A stretch of 64,000 nucleotides of DNA, from NCBI GenBank assembly GCA_023053575.1, contig JAKZAP010000021.1:18724212-18788211 (forward strand), given 5' to 3'. The translations under genes and the position numbers were made by a program. Source of the stretch: Branchinecta lynchi. Its lineage: Eukaryota > Arthropoda > Branchiopoda > Anostraca > Branchinectidae. The notes beneath the pieces were generated by a model, which made no database searches, was not told the origin of the DNA, and was given only the letters and a program-made list of their open reading frames with translations. The first letter of the stretch is position 1, and each line of letters begins with the position of its first letter. Shown piece after piece: positions 10,001 to 20,200 of this stretch.

Positions 10001-13000
10001 AAACGTTTGGCCGGGAAAAAATGGGGATCTGCCCCCAAAAGTCTTATCGAGTTTTTACAAAGCATATGTAAGGTCAAAGCTGGAATACGGTCTGATCGTG
10101 TACAGCTCTTGCAGCAAAACTCAACTTGCATCGATGGAATCCATCCAAAACACCGCTATACGCATCGCATACGGTCTCCACCGCCACACCCCAATCCCCA
10201 AACTGAGGAAGATCTCCGGCCTTCCCTCAATCCAAGAGAGTTCAGTCTTTCTGTCTATGAGATACTTCTCAAAAATCCAGTTTTACGGCCTCCTTCATAT
10301 TGTCATCAAGTCATTGATGCAAGGAAGGAATTCACCACAACCAGAGATAACCTCCGCCTGGCAAAGATTCATCTCAAGGGTCCCCTCCCCAACTGGAGAG
10401 ACTCCAAAATCACAGTATTTCCATTCCCAAACACACCACCATGGGAATTCAGGAGCCCATCAGTCGAGCTTCAACTACTCCCATTCAAAAAAGACAAATA
10501 CTCTGACTTGAGGTTCAACAGATGTTTCTCCACAAGATGCACACTGAAATTCCCAAACCACACCCAGGTATACACAGACGGCTCTGTGAAAGATGACAAA
10601 GCCGGCGCAGCAGCATCCATCCCTGCATTCAACATGATTGCCACCAGAAGAATAAGCAACCACTCCTGCACAATGTCAGCAGAACTAGAAGCTATCCTAA
10701 TGGCAGCAGAAGTCCTATCCCGAAGACCCCCTCCAACACGGAAAGTCATCTTTCTCACGGATTCGAAGTCCGCGCTCCAGGCCATTAAACAAATTCACCG
10801 ATTAAGCACAGATGTCGACCTGACCAAAATCCGAACCCTACTGTTGACATTACAGTCAAACGGTTTAGAGTGCGCCTTCCAACACATCCCAAGCCACAAA
10901 GGCTTCTGTCAAAATGAAGTGGTCGACAAACACGCTGGCAAAGCCCTAACTAGCAACCGGTTCCCTCAACAACCAACTACAGCGAGAGACACATCCAGAG
11001 CAAGAACCTCAACACCCAACCTTCGACCATACTGCTCGCCATTCAAAGGTAGAGTGAGATCATGCATCTTCTACAGGCTGAAGTCTCAAACCATCATTCT
11101 GAACAAAAACCTTTTCGATTGGGCCACAACCCACTCCCCAAACTGCCTTATGTGGCTGAAGATGAAACACCCCAACACTTCTTTTTCGAATGCCGCATCC
11201 CCCAACGAAGAAGCCATCAACTGAGAAGCTTGTGCGACGAGCTAAAACTCCCGAACCAATTTCAAGTCATCACCAGTGCCAAACTCCCGGCCCAACCAGA
11301 ATTCAAAATTTTCAAGATTTTGATTGAGATGCTAGTGGAGAACGGAGTCTACTAAGCAAAACTTCTGACCGAAAGCAACCACCATCGATTAACCGAGAAG
11401 GCAGAAAGAGATCTACACGAAGTGGAACTCAACGCCATTCAAACCTTATGATGATGATGATCTAAACAATAAAGTTAACTACTTTTCAAGCATATAGACT
11501 TAAAACTGAGGATCCCTTTTGCACATACTGGTAAGGAAATAAGCCTGGAGTTGAATTTATTGAGATTTTTCTTTAATTTTCTTTTTCTTTTCAGATATTT
11601 GAAATTTCCGCCAAAAAAATAGACAAAACGGCGTTTCCGCGAGTTTGAACTCGTGGCTCGACTGTGTGGCACATAATTGTGTTTCGGCGACCAATACTCA
11701 GAAGTGTGTGGCCCAAAATTGTGTCGCGGAAAAAGGCCTCTAGTGGACGAATGTGAAATTGGATGTGTTGTCGACAAATGGAAAACGCAAAAAACGCGAC
11801 GAATAAATGTGTAGGGTGGGTTGAAGGTCGGAGACTTTTTATTTTTAAGAGCGTGTTCCACCCTTGTAACAATAGTTACTATTAGTTACTATTTCCGTTC
11901 CATCCTCACGAAAAGTTACTACGCTGACCGTTCCAACCTTGTCGGAATAGTAACTAATAGTTACTATTTGCTTACCATGCTCGGGAGCGTGGTAAGCGTA
12001 GTAACTACGCATCTCTGGAACGTGATTGGTCGGATTCGCCCCTGGCGTGAGATCCTGCTGGAAAATAGAAAAATCGTTCCAGCCTTGACGGCAAAAAGCC
12101 AGAATTCGTGACGTCACGCGTAGTAACTACGGTAAGTAGGATGGAACACGCTCTAAGTGACAATCTTAAAGTTCAACCGAATCGGGCTGAGATCCAACAA
12201 CCTAGTAATATATCACTTATTCACTAAGAGCGTGTTCCACCCTACTTACCGTAGTCAGGGGCGTCACGACTGGGGGGGGGGGGAGGGGGGGGACGCCCCC
12301 CCCCCCCAATGCCGTCGGCCAGTCGGTAAAAATAACCGAGTCGGTGCGAAGCGCCGCGATTTTTCGTCAAAACAGTTGATTTTTTTCACCGGCGATAGTC
12401 GGTTTTTCTGAAAATTGGTCGATTTTTCGTCAAAATAGTCGGTTTTTATGAAAATAAGTAGATGTTTCTGAAAATCAGTCGATTTTTTTTCAATAATGTC
12501 ATTTTTATTGTTGAAAACAGTCGTTTTTTCTGCAGAAAAAGTCGGTAAAGTTTTCAGCCAGTCGGTAAATTCCTCGTCCCCCCCCCCCCAAACATTTTGG
12601 CTAGTAACGCCTCTGACCGTAGTTACTACGCATGACGTCACGAATTCTGGCTTTTTGCCGTCAAGGCTGGAACGAATTTTCTATTTCCCAGCAGGATCTC
12701 ACGCCACGGGCGAATACGACCAATCACGTTACAGAGATGCGTAGTTACTACGTTTACTACGCTCCCGAGCATGGTAAGCAAATAGTAACTATTAGTTACT
12801 ATTCCGACAAGGTTGGAACGGTCAGCGTAGTAACTTTTAATGGAACGGAAATAGTAACTATTGTTAGAAGGGTGGAACACGCTCTAAGATATTCCTGAAA
12901 ACTCGATAAAAGTGTTTTACTTAGTTTGTCCGTTATCCAGGGATAATCGATTTCATAGAAGGAGCTTATCCTTCCCTATATATGCTTGTCCCTCTACGCT

Positions 13001-16000
13001 TGAGATATTTACGAACTAGAAGACATTGTCAAAAAATAAAACAAAAATATCAGATTAATTGCAAGACATATCTTAAAATAATGTTCCTACTTTTCTACAG
13101 GCGTAACTTCTCCGATGTCGCATTTTTAGCCATGGGAAATGCAGGCCTTTGTTTAACATAGATAGACAGATATTTGTATTGATCCAACTCGTTGACATGG
13201 CACTAAATACGTCGGCCATTACATTTAAATACTTGAATACTTGAGTAAAATACATGAATATATACAGTTATTACATAAAAGAAAATAAATCACTTAGAAT
13301 ACACTTGTTTTTGGGATCCCGAAACGTAAGTGGAGGGATATATATGACATCGCAAAAGTTGTCCGTCCGTCCGTCTGTAAGCACAATAACTCTCGAAGGG
13401 AATGAGATATTTTGATGAAACTTGGAATGGGGAAGTTGATTGGATATTCGATTAAGGGGTAAGAAGACATGCTGAACACGATGATCAAAACCATTTTTTC
13501 GTCGGACAAGTAGTTAGCCCGGAATCCGGCACAAACCGGAAAGTCTGTTAAAAGTAAAAGTTATATTTGAAGTTGATTAGATCTTCGGTTTAGGGGTAGA
13601 AAAACATACTGAACACGATGGTGAAAACCATGTTCTCGCCGGGCAAGTAGTTCACCCGGAATCCGGCCGAAACCGGAAAATTGATAAAAACTATTTGTAG
13701 TTGATTAGATATCCGATTTAGGGGTAAGAAGAGATGCTGAATCCGTGTTTGACAATCATTTTTCAGCCGGACATATAGGTCACCCGGAATCCGGCTCGAA
13801 CCGGAAATTTGTTTATAAGTTAAATTTTAATTTGAAGTTGATTATACATTCAGTTTAGGGGTAGGAAGACATGCTGAATACGATGTTGAAAACTATTTTC
13901 TCGCCGGGCAAGTAGTTCACCCGGAATCCGGCCAAAACCGGATAATTTAGTTGATTATACATCCGATTTAGGGGTAAGAAGAGATGCTGAATGACAGTCA
14001 TTTTTTACCTGACAAATAGTTCGCTCGGAATCCGGCTTGAACCGGAAAATTTGTTTTAAGTTAAAATTTAATTTGAGGTTGATTAGATGTTCGATATAGG
14101 GGAAAGAAGATACGTTTGTTTTTTAGCTTTCGTCTTTTTTGCCGGACAGGTGGTTCCGGAATTCGGCCGAAACAGGGAAATTGGCAGAAGTAAGGCAGGA
14201 AGTTTTTGTCAAAATAGATATGAAGTATAGGGGTAAACACAAACATGCTGAATCGATATCTGAACTTGGTTTTCTCAGATGATAGCTTTTTGGCCTTAAT
14301 CTTTTTCTGAATTTTAATGGTAAAAATGTTCAAGGAGTCTGGCGAAGACTGGATCTGGCGAAGACAAGACCCAATTGTCTGGACCAAATACTGAATTTTT
14401 GGGATCCCATTGGAACCTTTGGTCTTGTTTGTTAATCTTCTCAGTAAAATATGGTACAAATGAATTTGAATCTGTCGAATTTGTCGAATTGCATTACGAA
14501 TTTGTCTTCTCAGCCGGGCTGGACATTTTGTTATTTAGTTTGTAATTAAAAAGAACCTGAAAAAAAAAACCTGAATACCGGTTTGTGCGAGACTTAACTG
14601 GCACAAGGAGATTTTGATGCCGCGTACGCCCTGTTAACGGTGCTAGATTCGGCAGAATATCTCTATGTTTTTCACTGGCAAGGATTGATCAGCCAAAACG
14701 TAAAATTAAGTTTTCCCGGCGGACATGGAGTGGCTCAAAGCCTCGTAACCATTATATTTCAGTCCTAGCATAATGCAGCACACTCTGATTTGCAGTGGTT
14801 CAATCTCTTTGTTATGTTGTATGCCTCTTTGCACAAAGGGTCCCCAAACTGGGCAGGCATACACCATTAGCGGTCGCACGTTAGTCAGATAAGCCAATTT
14901 CGCAGCTCGTTCGCAACCCGGTATACATGTATATGCATATTGAACACCCGAACTCTGTTGACTGTTGACCAATCAGGGAGGAGAACGGAGAGAGGAGAAA
15001 TGACAATTCAGAGCAAATTCTCGATTCTGCAGAATCGCGTGGCTTTCCCAGTTCTCGATTCTTACAAAAATGCAAGGAAAGGAGAATTCACTTCTTCTGA
15101 ATAGTCCAAAAACGCAAAATAGGAGAATTCAGAGGAGAATCGTGAGGAGAATTCGGATAAAAAACGCACCTAATGTTAAAAAGGAAATTCTTGTGCAGTC
15201 CTAACTATTTGAATAAAAACACAGTCCTAACTAGGTGAATAAAAACAATCACAATACTGACAAGTTGTGCAAGGAAGGAAACAGTCAACGAAGAATAACT
15301 AGTTGTCGTTTTACTTAGGTAGGGTTTAAGCCCTTGGCTAGATCAGATTATCAAGTATAATCAGTGGCAAAATCAGCCCATTTTCGTGGGGGGGGCAAGC
15401 CCAGATTTTACCGACAAGATTTAATGATTTACCGACAAAAAGCCGAGGGTGGACCAAAGCCTCGTAACCATTGTATTTCAGTCCTAGCATAATGCGGCAC
15501 ACTCTGGTCTGCAGTGATTCAATCTCTTTGTTATGTTGTATGCTTCTTTGCACAAAGGGTCCCTAAACTGGGCAGGCATACATCAGTAGTGGTTGCACGT
15601 TAGTCACATAAGCCAATTTCAAAGATTCTACACCGAATCAAATCACTTCATTGTCGTGATAGACTGGAGTGAAGCATTCCCTTTCTTCATGAGCTTGCAA
15701 ACATTCTCCAGGTCTAGATGAATTTTGGTTTGTTGCAAGCAGCGCACACTCTGAACGTTAATACTAGAGCCCCGGGTGGAAAAATACAAAATCCCTCAGA
15801 TGAGTAAAAATATTTCAGTGTATTCAAATATCAGATGTAAAAATAAGCTGCCTTTTCAGTTAAATTTAACGAGCCTTGGATTGTATCTTCTTGTTTTTTA
15901 CACATAATCGGAGCCCCATCCCCCTCCCCCCTCCCTATCAGGAAGGTTTCGGGATGCCCTGAGACTAATGACAAGTTTTCGGAATGAAGACACTACTGGA

Positions 16001-16990
16001 GCCTATACTATTTCCGTCGGTCTCTCTTTCCGTCATCACCTGACGGAATTAGTTTTCTAGCTTAGATGTACCTTAGATGCACCACAACCTGTCTAAAATA
16101 GTTAAACCTGTTGAAAGATGTGTGTTTAAAATCATATTCACTGGTAAATCTTTCTAAATTCAGGTATTTAGGCACTGTTGTGACGGAAATAGAATCACGG
16201 CATCCCGCATCGTTCCAGTACAAGAGAGTCGACGTCAATTACTGTAAGTAAAAAACAGGCCAAAAAGACAAAGATCTTCTCTGTTAATTCACTAAATGTT
16301 TTTCAAATATTGAATTCATGTTTGTTTCTAACAATCATGCAGTTTGCTTTCATATTTTTTCCAAGTACCTAGGTTTTGAGGTTAAACAATGATTACGTGA
16401 CAGAAACAAAATTCGGATGACCAGCCGTAATGGTAACAAAGTCCCCAGAAAATTTTTTGGGTCATCACAGAAAATCATGTACTGGCAATGCAGCTTGCAC
16501 GCCATTATCTCGTAAGAAAATCTAGGATGAAGAAGAAGAAGATGGCTTTCTTTTGATATATTGTTGACCTTTTTTGGAGATCTCTGTGGTGAGAAAAAGA
16601 CAACCAAAGCTGACCAATGGAATAGCCAGGTTAACTTCTGACGGAAATAGTATAGGCTCCAGTATTAAAGAACGAAAAGAACTTTTAAATCAGTGGCTTC
16701 CACTGATTTATCAGTGGCTTCCACAAATCATATACCCTCAAAACTGAAAAATGCCTGGTTTGGGTTTTAGTTTTTTCTTCGGCAACCGTTCACTCTTAGC
16801 AGCAGTTAGCAGACTTTCACATAAGCATACCTCTACTTTACAGTAGTGCAAAACTCTTACCTAGAAGATTCAGTAGTAGAAGCAAAATGAAGAGGAACGC
16901 TGTATACGATAAAAATCTCGGAAATATAACACCTAGAATTCCATAAAAGCGCTTAAAAAACTTGAGATCAAACCCATTCTTCGACCGCAT
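4059..16990 (-). CDS. ABCD4: ABCD4-like ABC half-transporter, first two exons (partial)
   Basis: ABCD4 is a subfamily D ABC half-transporter that in vertebrates acts with LMBRD1 in lysosomal cobalamin export. Exon 1 is 16990-16861: the ATG at 16990 begins MRSKNGFDLKFFKRFYG and runs into a hydrophobic segment of about 20 residues. It ends in phase 1 at a GTAAGA donor. Exon 2 is 4186-4059, from a TTTTCAG acceptor to a GTAAGT donor in phase 0. The spliced junction reads LNLLEQVVIYFVGLVPS and then FYKVLGDKDLAGFK, matching the human ABCD4 N-terminal pattern LLEQFVIY-VGLIPS...VLGNKDLEGFK. Only 86 codons of roughly 600 are visible. The remaining transmembrane helices and the nucleotide-binding domain lie left of the window. 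Intron 1 is 12.7 kb and contains a whole LINE. The gene is divergent from the dsRBM gene. The assignment rests on remembered family sequence; another D-subfamily member is less likely. Confidence 0.8.
4630..4669. repeat. perfect 12-bp-stem inverted repeat
   Basis: AAATTTGACTGG and its exact complement CCAGTCAAATTT enclose a 16-bp GC-rich centre that itself contains GGC-GAA-GCC. The hairpin lies in ABCD4 intron 1 about 30 bp before the 24-bp minisatellite. No terminator or MITE ends were found around it. Confidence 0.75.
4702..4888. repeat. 24-bp minisatellite, about eight units
   Basis: Degenerate tandem units of the form GAATCTACCGGAATTTGGCTCAGG, each 24 bp. Because the period is a multiple of three, octapeptide-repeat frames are open on both strands (VDSLxQxP-like on the minus strand, GIYRxLxQ-like on the plus strand). 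The frames are short and lie within an intron, so I treat them as a by-product of the period and not as a gene. Confidence 0.8.
5129..5716 (+). pseudogene. hAT transposase C-terminal remnant
   Basis: The middle of this frame reads KAIPVTSPKEERIFSKKKL and then KTTLRSTMLEQRLESLLLI. That is the hATC dimerisation region of the ZMYM/DUF4371-type hAT transposases, whose family pattern is IPVTS..ERxFS...KT.LRSTM.QERL..L.LL. Only about 60 residues are recognisable. The upstream DDE parts and zinc finger are not visible, and the downstream part of the frame is unrelated repeat also seen near 11640-11740. It is a fossil, sense-oriented relative to the following LINE and antisense to ABCD4. Confidence 0.65.
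5720..6100. other. intronic sequence with one copy of the CCGAATNCGGTGAAAT repeat
   Basis: The stretch 5785-5895 repeats the unit that is tandemly arrayed at 46425-46720 (shared phrases include CCAATAAACACGTTAAATC and GCGGTGAAATCGA). No coding sequence was recognised. Confidence 0.5.
6361..7674 (+). pseudogene. retrotransposon ORF1 (gag-like nucleocapsid), frameshifted
   Basis: Coding similarity passes through at least four frames (6199-6492, 6443-6646, 6600-7034, 6893-7510, 7395-7676). The central frame carries three cysteine knuckles: CPKCFVHGHVESKC, CEKCSGTGNVAATC and CKNCRQKGHLALQKDKC. The first is canonical CX2CX4HX4C, while the second has lost its histidine (N in the H position). After the knuckles comes a proline/serine/threonine-rich tail, and a final segment resembles the C-terminus of I-clade ORF1 proteins. 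The breaks mean it cannot make a full-length protein as read. Confidence 0.75.
7740..11355 (+). pseudogene. retrotransposon ORF2: endonuclease, reverse transcriptase, RNase H; frameshifted
   Basis: The endonuclease part shows DIICLQETNLHD near 7808, GDFNAHNPIWEP near 8110 and the late TDHTAIL motif near 8340. The RT begins with KPILKPGKNPEEPKSYRPVS near 9180. It then shows LLDYEGAYENV (motif A), GFPQGAILSPLLF (motif B) and GMFADDLGTW (catalytic FADD, near 9690). RNase H follows with VYTDGSV, MSAELEA, FLTDSKSAL and HIPSHKG...VVDKHAG, so the acidic residues are kept. The longest open piece is 650 codons (9272-11224). The reading frame breaks near 7940, between 8560 and 8770, near 9270, and leaves and re-enters frame around 10070-10500. 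A last shift near 11100 leads to the HFFFECR tail that ends at 11355. Confidence 0.85.
11849..12153 (+). mobile_element. PIF/Harbinger-like MITE (family P1), intact copy
   Basis: Terminal inverted repeats GAGCGTGTTCCACCC and, at the right end, TGGAACACGCTC bound a 305-bp element flanked by the trinucleotide TAA on both sides. A TWA 3-bp duplication is the signature of PIF/Harbinger elements. The interior has subterminal palindromes such as AGTTACTATTAGTTACTATT. No coding capacity. Confidence 0.85.
12228..12884 (-). mobile_element. family P1 MITE, inverted, carrying a nested hAT element
   Basis: Same ends as the copy at 11849 but in the opposite orientation, again flanked by TAA (12225-12227 and 12885-12887). 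Removing the nested element and its 8-bp duplication leaves 289 bp, close to the 305 bp of the intact copy. The two P1 copies lie 74 bp apart head to head and can form a long snap-back structure. Confidence 0.85.
12256..12615 (+). mobile_element. hAT non-autonomous element (family H1) nested inside a P1 MITE
   Basis: The ends CAGGGGCGTCAC and GTAACGCCTCTG form imperfect inverted repeats. A perfect 8-bp duplication ACCGTAGT flanks the element (12248-12255 and 12616-12623), and removing one copy restores the P1 sequence exactly. The interior has a G/C homopolymer run near each end and loose tandem units of the type CAGTCGGTTTTTCTGAAAA. Related copies are at 19789, 26343 and 48915. Confidence 0.9.
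12888..13307. other. ABCD4 intron 1 stretch with nothing recognised
   Basis: AT-rich sequence with no conserved frame, no inverted terminal repeats and no similarity that I noticed to other parts of the window. Confidence 0.4.
13308..14429 (+). mobile_element. GGGATCCC-bounded tandem-repeat element (family A), copy 1
   Basis: The left end is TTTTTGGGATCCCGAAACG, then CGTAAGTGGAGGGATA, a CCGT tract, and GAATGAGATATTTTGATGAA. The middle consists of about six units of 110-140 bp, each starting near GTTGATTAGATNTTCGATTTAGGGG and ending in CCCGGAATCCGGCCNAAACCGG. The right end is AATTTTTGGGATCCCAT followed by CCTTTGGTCTTGTT. There is no coding capacity. Copies recur at 22781 (minus), 36034 and 49073. 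The element class is not known to me. Confidence 0.75.
14706..14890 (-). pseudogene. CR1-like reverse transcriptase fragment
   Basis: The minus-strand frame reads YLTNVRPLMVYACPVWGPF and then IEPLQIRVCCIMLG. This is the RT segment between the catalytic domain and C-terminus of CR1/L2-type LINEs (pattern RPxLEYACPVW...IExxQxR). A diverged duplicate lies at 15440-15613. Confidence 0.65.
14890..15175. repeat. dispersed GAGAATTC-rich repeat, copy 2
   Basis: A near copy of 1641-1978, abutting the LINE fragment on its left. The shared junction TATACATGTATATGCATA and following sequence suggest both copies derive from one mobile unit, but no ends could be fixed. Confidence 0.6.
15440..15613 (-). pseudogene. 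second copy of the CR1-like RT fragment
   Basis: It repeats the 14720-14890 sequence at roughly 90% identity by eye (IQHNKEIESLQTRVCRIMLG in translation). The region between the two copies holds the GAGAATTC-rich repeat and a G-rich tract, so this is either a local duplication of about 700 bp or two insertions. Confidence 0.6.
15996..16662. mobile_element. TA-flanked (mariner/Tc1-like) non-autonomous element
   Basis: The ends CTGGAGCCTATACTATTTCCGTC and its complement at 16640-16662 form a 23-bp perfect inverted repeat. TA flanks both sides, as expected of a Tc1/mariner target duplication. The 667-bp interior has no transposase. It sits about 200 bp from the end of ABCD4 exon 1. Confidence 0.75.
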
Positions 16991-17266
16991 TTTGTATTTT
17001 TGAGAAATTCGCCGAAGCACTGTGCAAAGCACGGTGGTGCCGCAGAAAAGCTTCTGAAATCCCTCAGAGGAAGACTTCAGAATTCAGAACATCCGTTTCT
17101 TCAGATTCATTATCTTTTGAAGAAAAGAGTCAGAAAACTGAAACTGGGAAAGTTTGGACTAGAATAGAAGTCATTTGATTTGTCCAAGTTCCAACTCAGT
17201 GCCTACTATAATTGTAGGTCTGCTCTTTCTGTGATAATCACACATTTTCCCAGACCAGTTCTTAAC
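16991..17266. promoter_or_regulatory. divergent (bidirectional) promoter region of ABCD4 and the dsRBM gene
   Basis: Only 276 bp separate the two start codons, which point away from each other, and no transposon interrupts this interval. I saw no TATA box at a useful distance and cannot place transcription starts. The role is inferred from the head-to-head arrangement. Confidence 0.6.
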
Positions 17267-20200
17267 ATGGCTAATAGGGTAAGTCTCGTTACCCTTAATA
17301 TTCTAATCTCTGTTTTGCAGGAATGGTGTAGCCTACAACAGTTGGGCACCAGACTTTTTGGAGAATTCCCCTCCACAGGGGAATCCCCTGCAGAGCAGTC
17401 TAGTACACTAGCCCCTTTTCAGGCACGGTGCTCAAACGTCTAGCACCATGCCTGGGTGCTAGACGTTCAAGCACTGTACCTTGGATTTCATGTATGGTGC
17501 ATGGATTTCAGTATACAGTGCATACAGAAAAACACAGTTTCTGTCATCACAACTGAGCACCAGCTCGGACAGGGCTGAAATTACTACTATGAATTAGAGA
17601 AATCAAATACAATCCTTTATATATTTTTCACAACAAAAACAAAAGGGCTCTAATGATGATGGAGATGAAAAACCTAACAGCACCCTATCTATTTTCCATG
17701 TATTTTCCCTATCAATTCCCCAAGAGCCAATATTCTGGTTGGCTGCTAGGTAGAAAAAGCTGAGGCACAGGCCACTTTGCATGCAAAACCCTTTACTATG
17801 TAGAAAAGGAAATGAGGTTTTTCACATCTGTCATCAGTCGAGCCCTTTTGTTTTTGTTGTGAAAAATATATAAAGGATTGTCTTTGATTTCTCTAATTCA
17901 TGGTAGTAATTTCAGCCCTGTCCGAGCTGGTGCTCAGTCGTTATGACATAAACTGTGTTTTTGATGTATGCACTGTATACTGAAATCCATGCACCATACA
18001 TGAAATCCAAGGTACAGTGCTTGAACGTCTAGCACCCAGGCATGGTGCTAGACGTTTGAGCACCGTGCCTGAAAAGGGGCTAGTGTACTAGACTGCTGCA
18101 GAGGTGAAAAAGAATCCCCTGTGGAGGAGATAGTGTTGGGGGAAATGTGTGAGCAGTCAGTTGGGAAAACTGCACTTTCCCCCCAACACCATCTCCTCCA
18201 CAGGGGATTCTTTTTCACCTTTGCAGGGGATTCCCTTGTGGAGGGGAATTCTCCAAAAAGTCTGGTGCCCAACTGTACAAAGAAGGTAAAACATTGAAAT
18301 TCGGACAGATATTTACTTTCTTCTTTGACGTTCGTGAGGACAGCATTGCCGGTATCGCTTCGCAAATTAGGTTTGTTGAAAAACCAGAATGTTGGATGTT
18401 TTCTGGGCCTCTCCTGTTTTTTTATTTCTACGAGAATAAAAGCTTTCCTTAGTGGAAGGGCTGCCCCTCTGCTTTTGAGTTCAAACGGGGAGTAACCGTC
18501 TCGAATAGCTATCTGACATTTGTTACAAACAATTGTTCGTTATGCTTTTAGTCTCAAACAAACACAATACAATTGTCTGAATGAGTCTACCCAAACCTGT
18601 GATTTTGGGAAAGCCTATGCCAAACATGGGGTATATCTAATGTTTGGTATACCCTATGCCTAAAGCTGGATACACTACGTCAAATGCTTGATACTGGGAC
18701 CCAATAAAGTATTGATAATGTGAGTGAAGCTCAGAAAAAATCAACCAATCAGAATTCGTGTGTGGCAAGGTAGGTCAGGGTTAGGGCTACACCAGCAACC
18801 AACAGCTATCCAGCGTTTGGCATAGGGTATCCAAAAATCAGGTGTTTTTGGTTGATGGGTCCGAATAGCTTTATAATTATGTTGTCGAACATTGTGTCTG
18901 TGTAAATATTTATCGCAGAACTATTCAAACAAAACTAATGACACAATATATTGCAATCCGTGCGACATTTACCAATTCTAGCAACTTAGTTATGTTAGCC
19001 ACCTACAATAGAAGCACTGACCTTTTCCCGGCAATTTTTCGCTTTACGGAACCACTTCAGAACAATTTGAGTAAGTAAAAAGTAATATTTGGCAAACCTT
19101 TTAGTTGAATTTTCCCTTGCCAAATTGTTCCAGCGTTGCCATAAAACAGCAGCGATCAAGTTTTTGGTTCTCCCAACTAATGACTATTCCATTTTGTTTG
19201 CAAGTGCTAACACTTCTTTGTGAGAGATGAAACATGTCCGAATTCAGATGTGCTCGAATTTCAATGTTTTACCTTACAGGAGAGGTATCCAACTTTTGAC
19301 AAGATTTCAAATTTGCTGAGAAGCCTTTCCTTCAGAGTAATCTATCTGGCTTAAAAAGGATCTAACAAATATTACAAACATACTAGATTGAAGCTAATTG
19401 AATTGTTAACATATTGGATAAATAAATGTTGCATCAACATTTCTAGTTAAACATATTTTTCTTTTCAAACAAGATCCCTTCAGTCTAATGTTACGTCTGT
19501 TGACTACAAAATGATGAAAAGGTAGAGTTAGCTAAGTCAATAGCTAGAAAATCCCTTTTCAAAGTGGCTCAAAACAGAGAAAAGGCACAGAATTTGAAAT
19601 ATTTTAGGACACATGACTTCAAAAAAGTCAATTTTGCCTCTTGACTGTCAAGACAGCATGTACATTTCATTTTAACATTTTAACAAACGGATAAGTCAAC
19701 TACATTTTATTAGAGCAATATTTCAGCCCTTCTTGGCAAGGGTCCTCTCCACTATCCACTATTGAAGAAAGTCATATTGTCTCTTGACTGCGTTACTAGC
19801 TGAAATGTTTTTTTTTTGTGGGGGATGAGGCATTTTAACGACTGGCTGGTAATTTTTACCGACTTTTTCTGTAGAAAAAACGACTTTTTCAACAACAAAA
19901 ATGGCATTTTTGAAGAAAATTGGCTGATTTTCAGAAAAATGCACTGATTTTCAGAAAAAAATAGTATTTTGACGAAAAATCGACCAATTTTCAGAAAAAA
20001 ACACTGTTTTCCTGAAAAAAATCAACCATTTTGATGAATAATTGTGGTTATTTTTTACCAACTGACTGACAGCATTGAAGGGGGGCGTCCCCTCCCTCCC
20101 CCCCCCCCCCCAGTTGTGACGCCCCTGGTCTTGACTATGCATTTCATTTTAACATTTTTGAGGCAACATTCGCAGTAGTGTAAAAACGAGGTCAGGTACC

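Larger units (their letters stand above)
6100..11470 (+). mobile_element. I-superclade non-LTR retrotransposon, nearly complete but frameshifted
   Basis: The order is 5' leader, ORF1 with CCHC zinc knuckles, ORF2 with apurinic-type endonuclease, reverse transcriptase and RNase H, then a short 3' UTR ending in repeated ATG/ATGATGATGATG around 11450-11462 and an AATAAA. An RNase H after the RT separates this element from CR1/L2/Jockey and places it among the RNase H-bearing clades such as I, Nimb and LOA. The left boundary is approximate; I saw no convincing target duplication. It lies in ABCD4 intron 1, antisense to that gene. Its CA-rich coding bias differs from the surrounding AT-rich intron. 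Confidence 0.85.

Noticed and set aside
17310..17340. possible acceptor TGTTTTGCAG just after the first dsRBM-gene exon
   Set aside because: The intron would be only about 40 bp, the following sequence enters a transposon, and splicing to 21597 gives a sensible RGG continuation.
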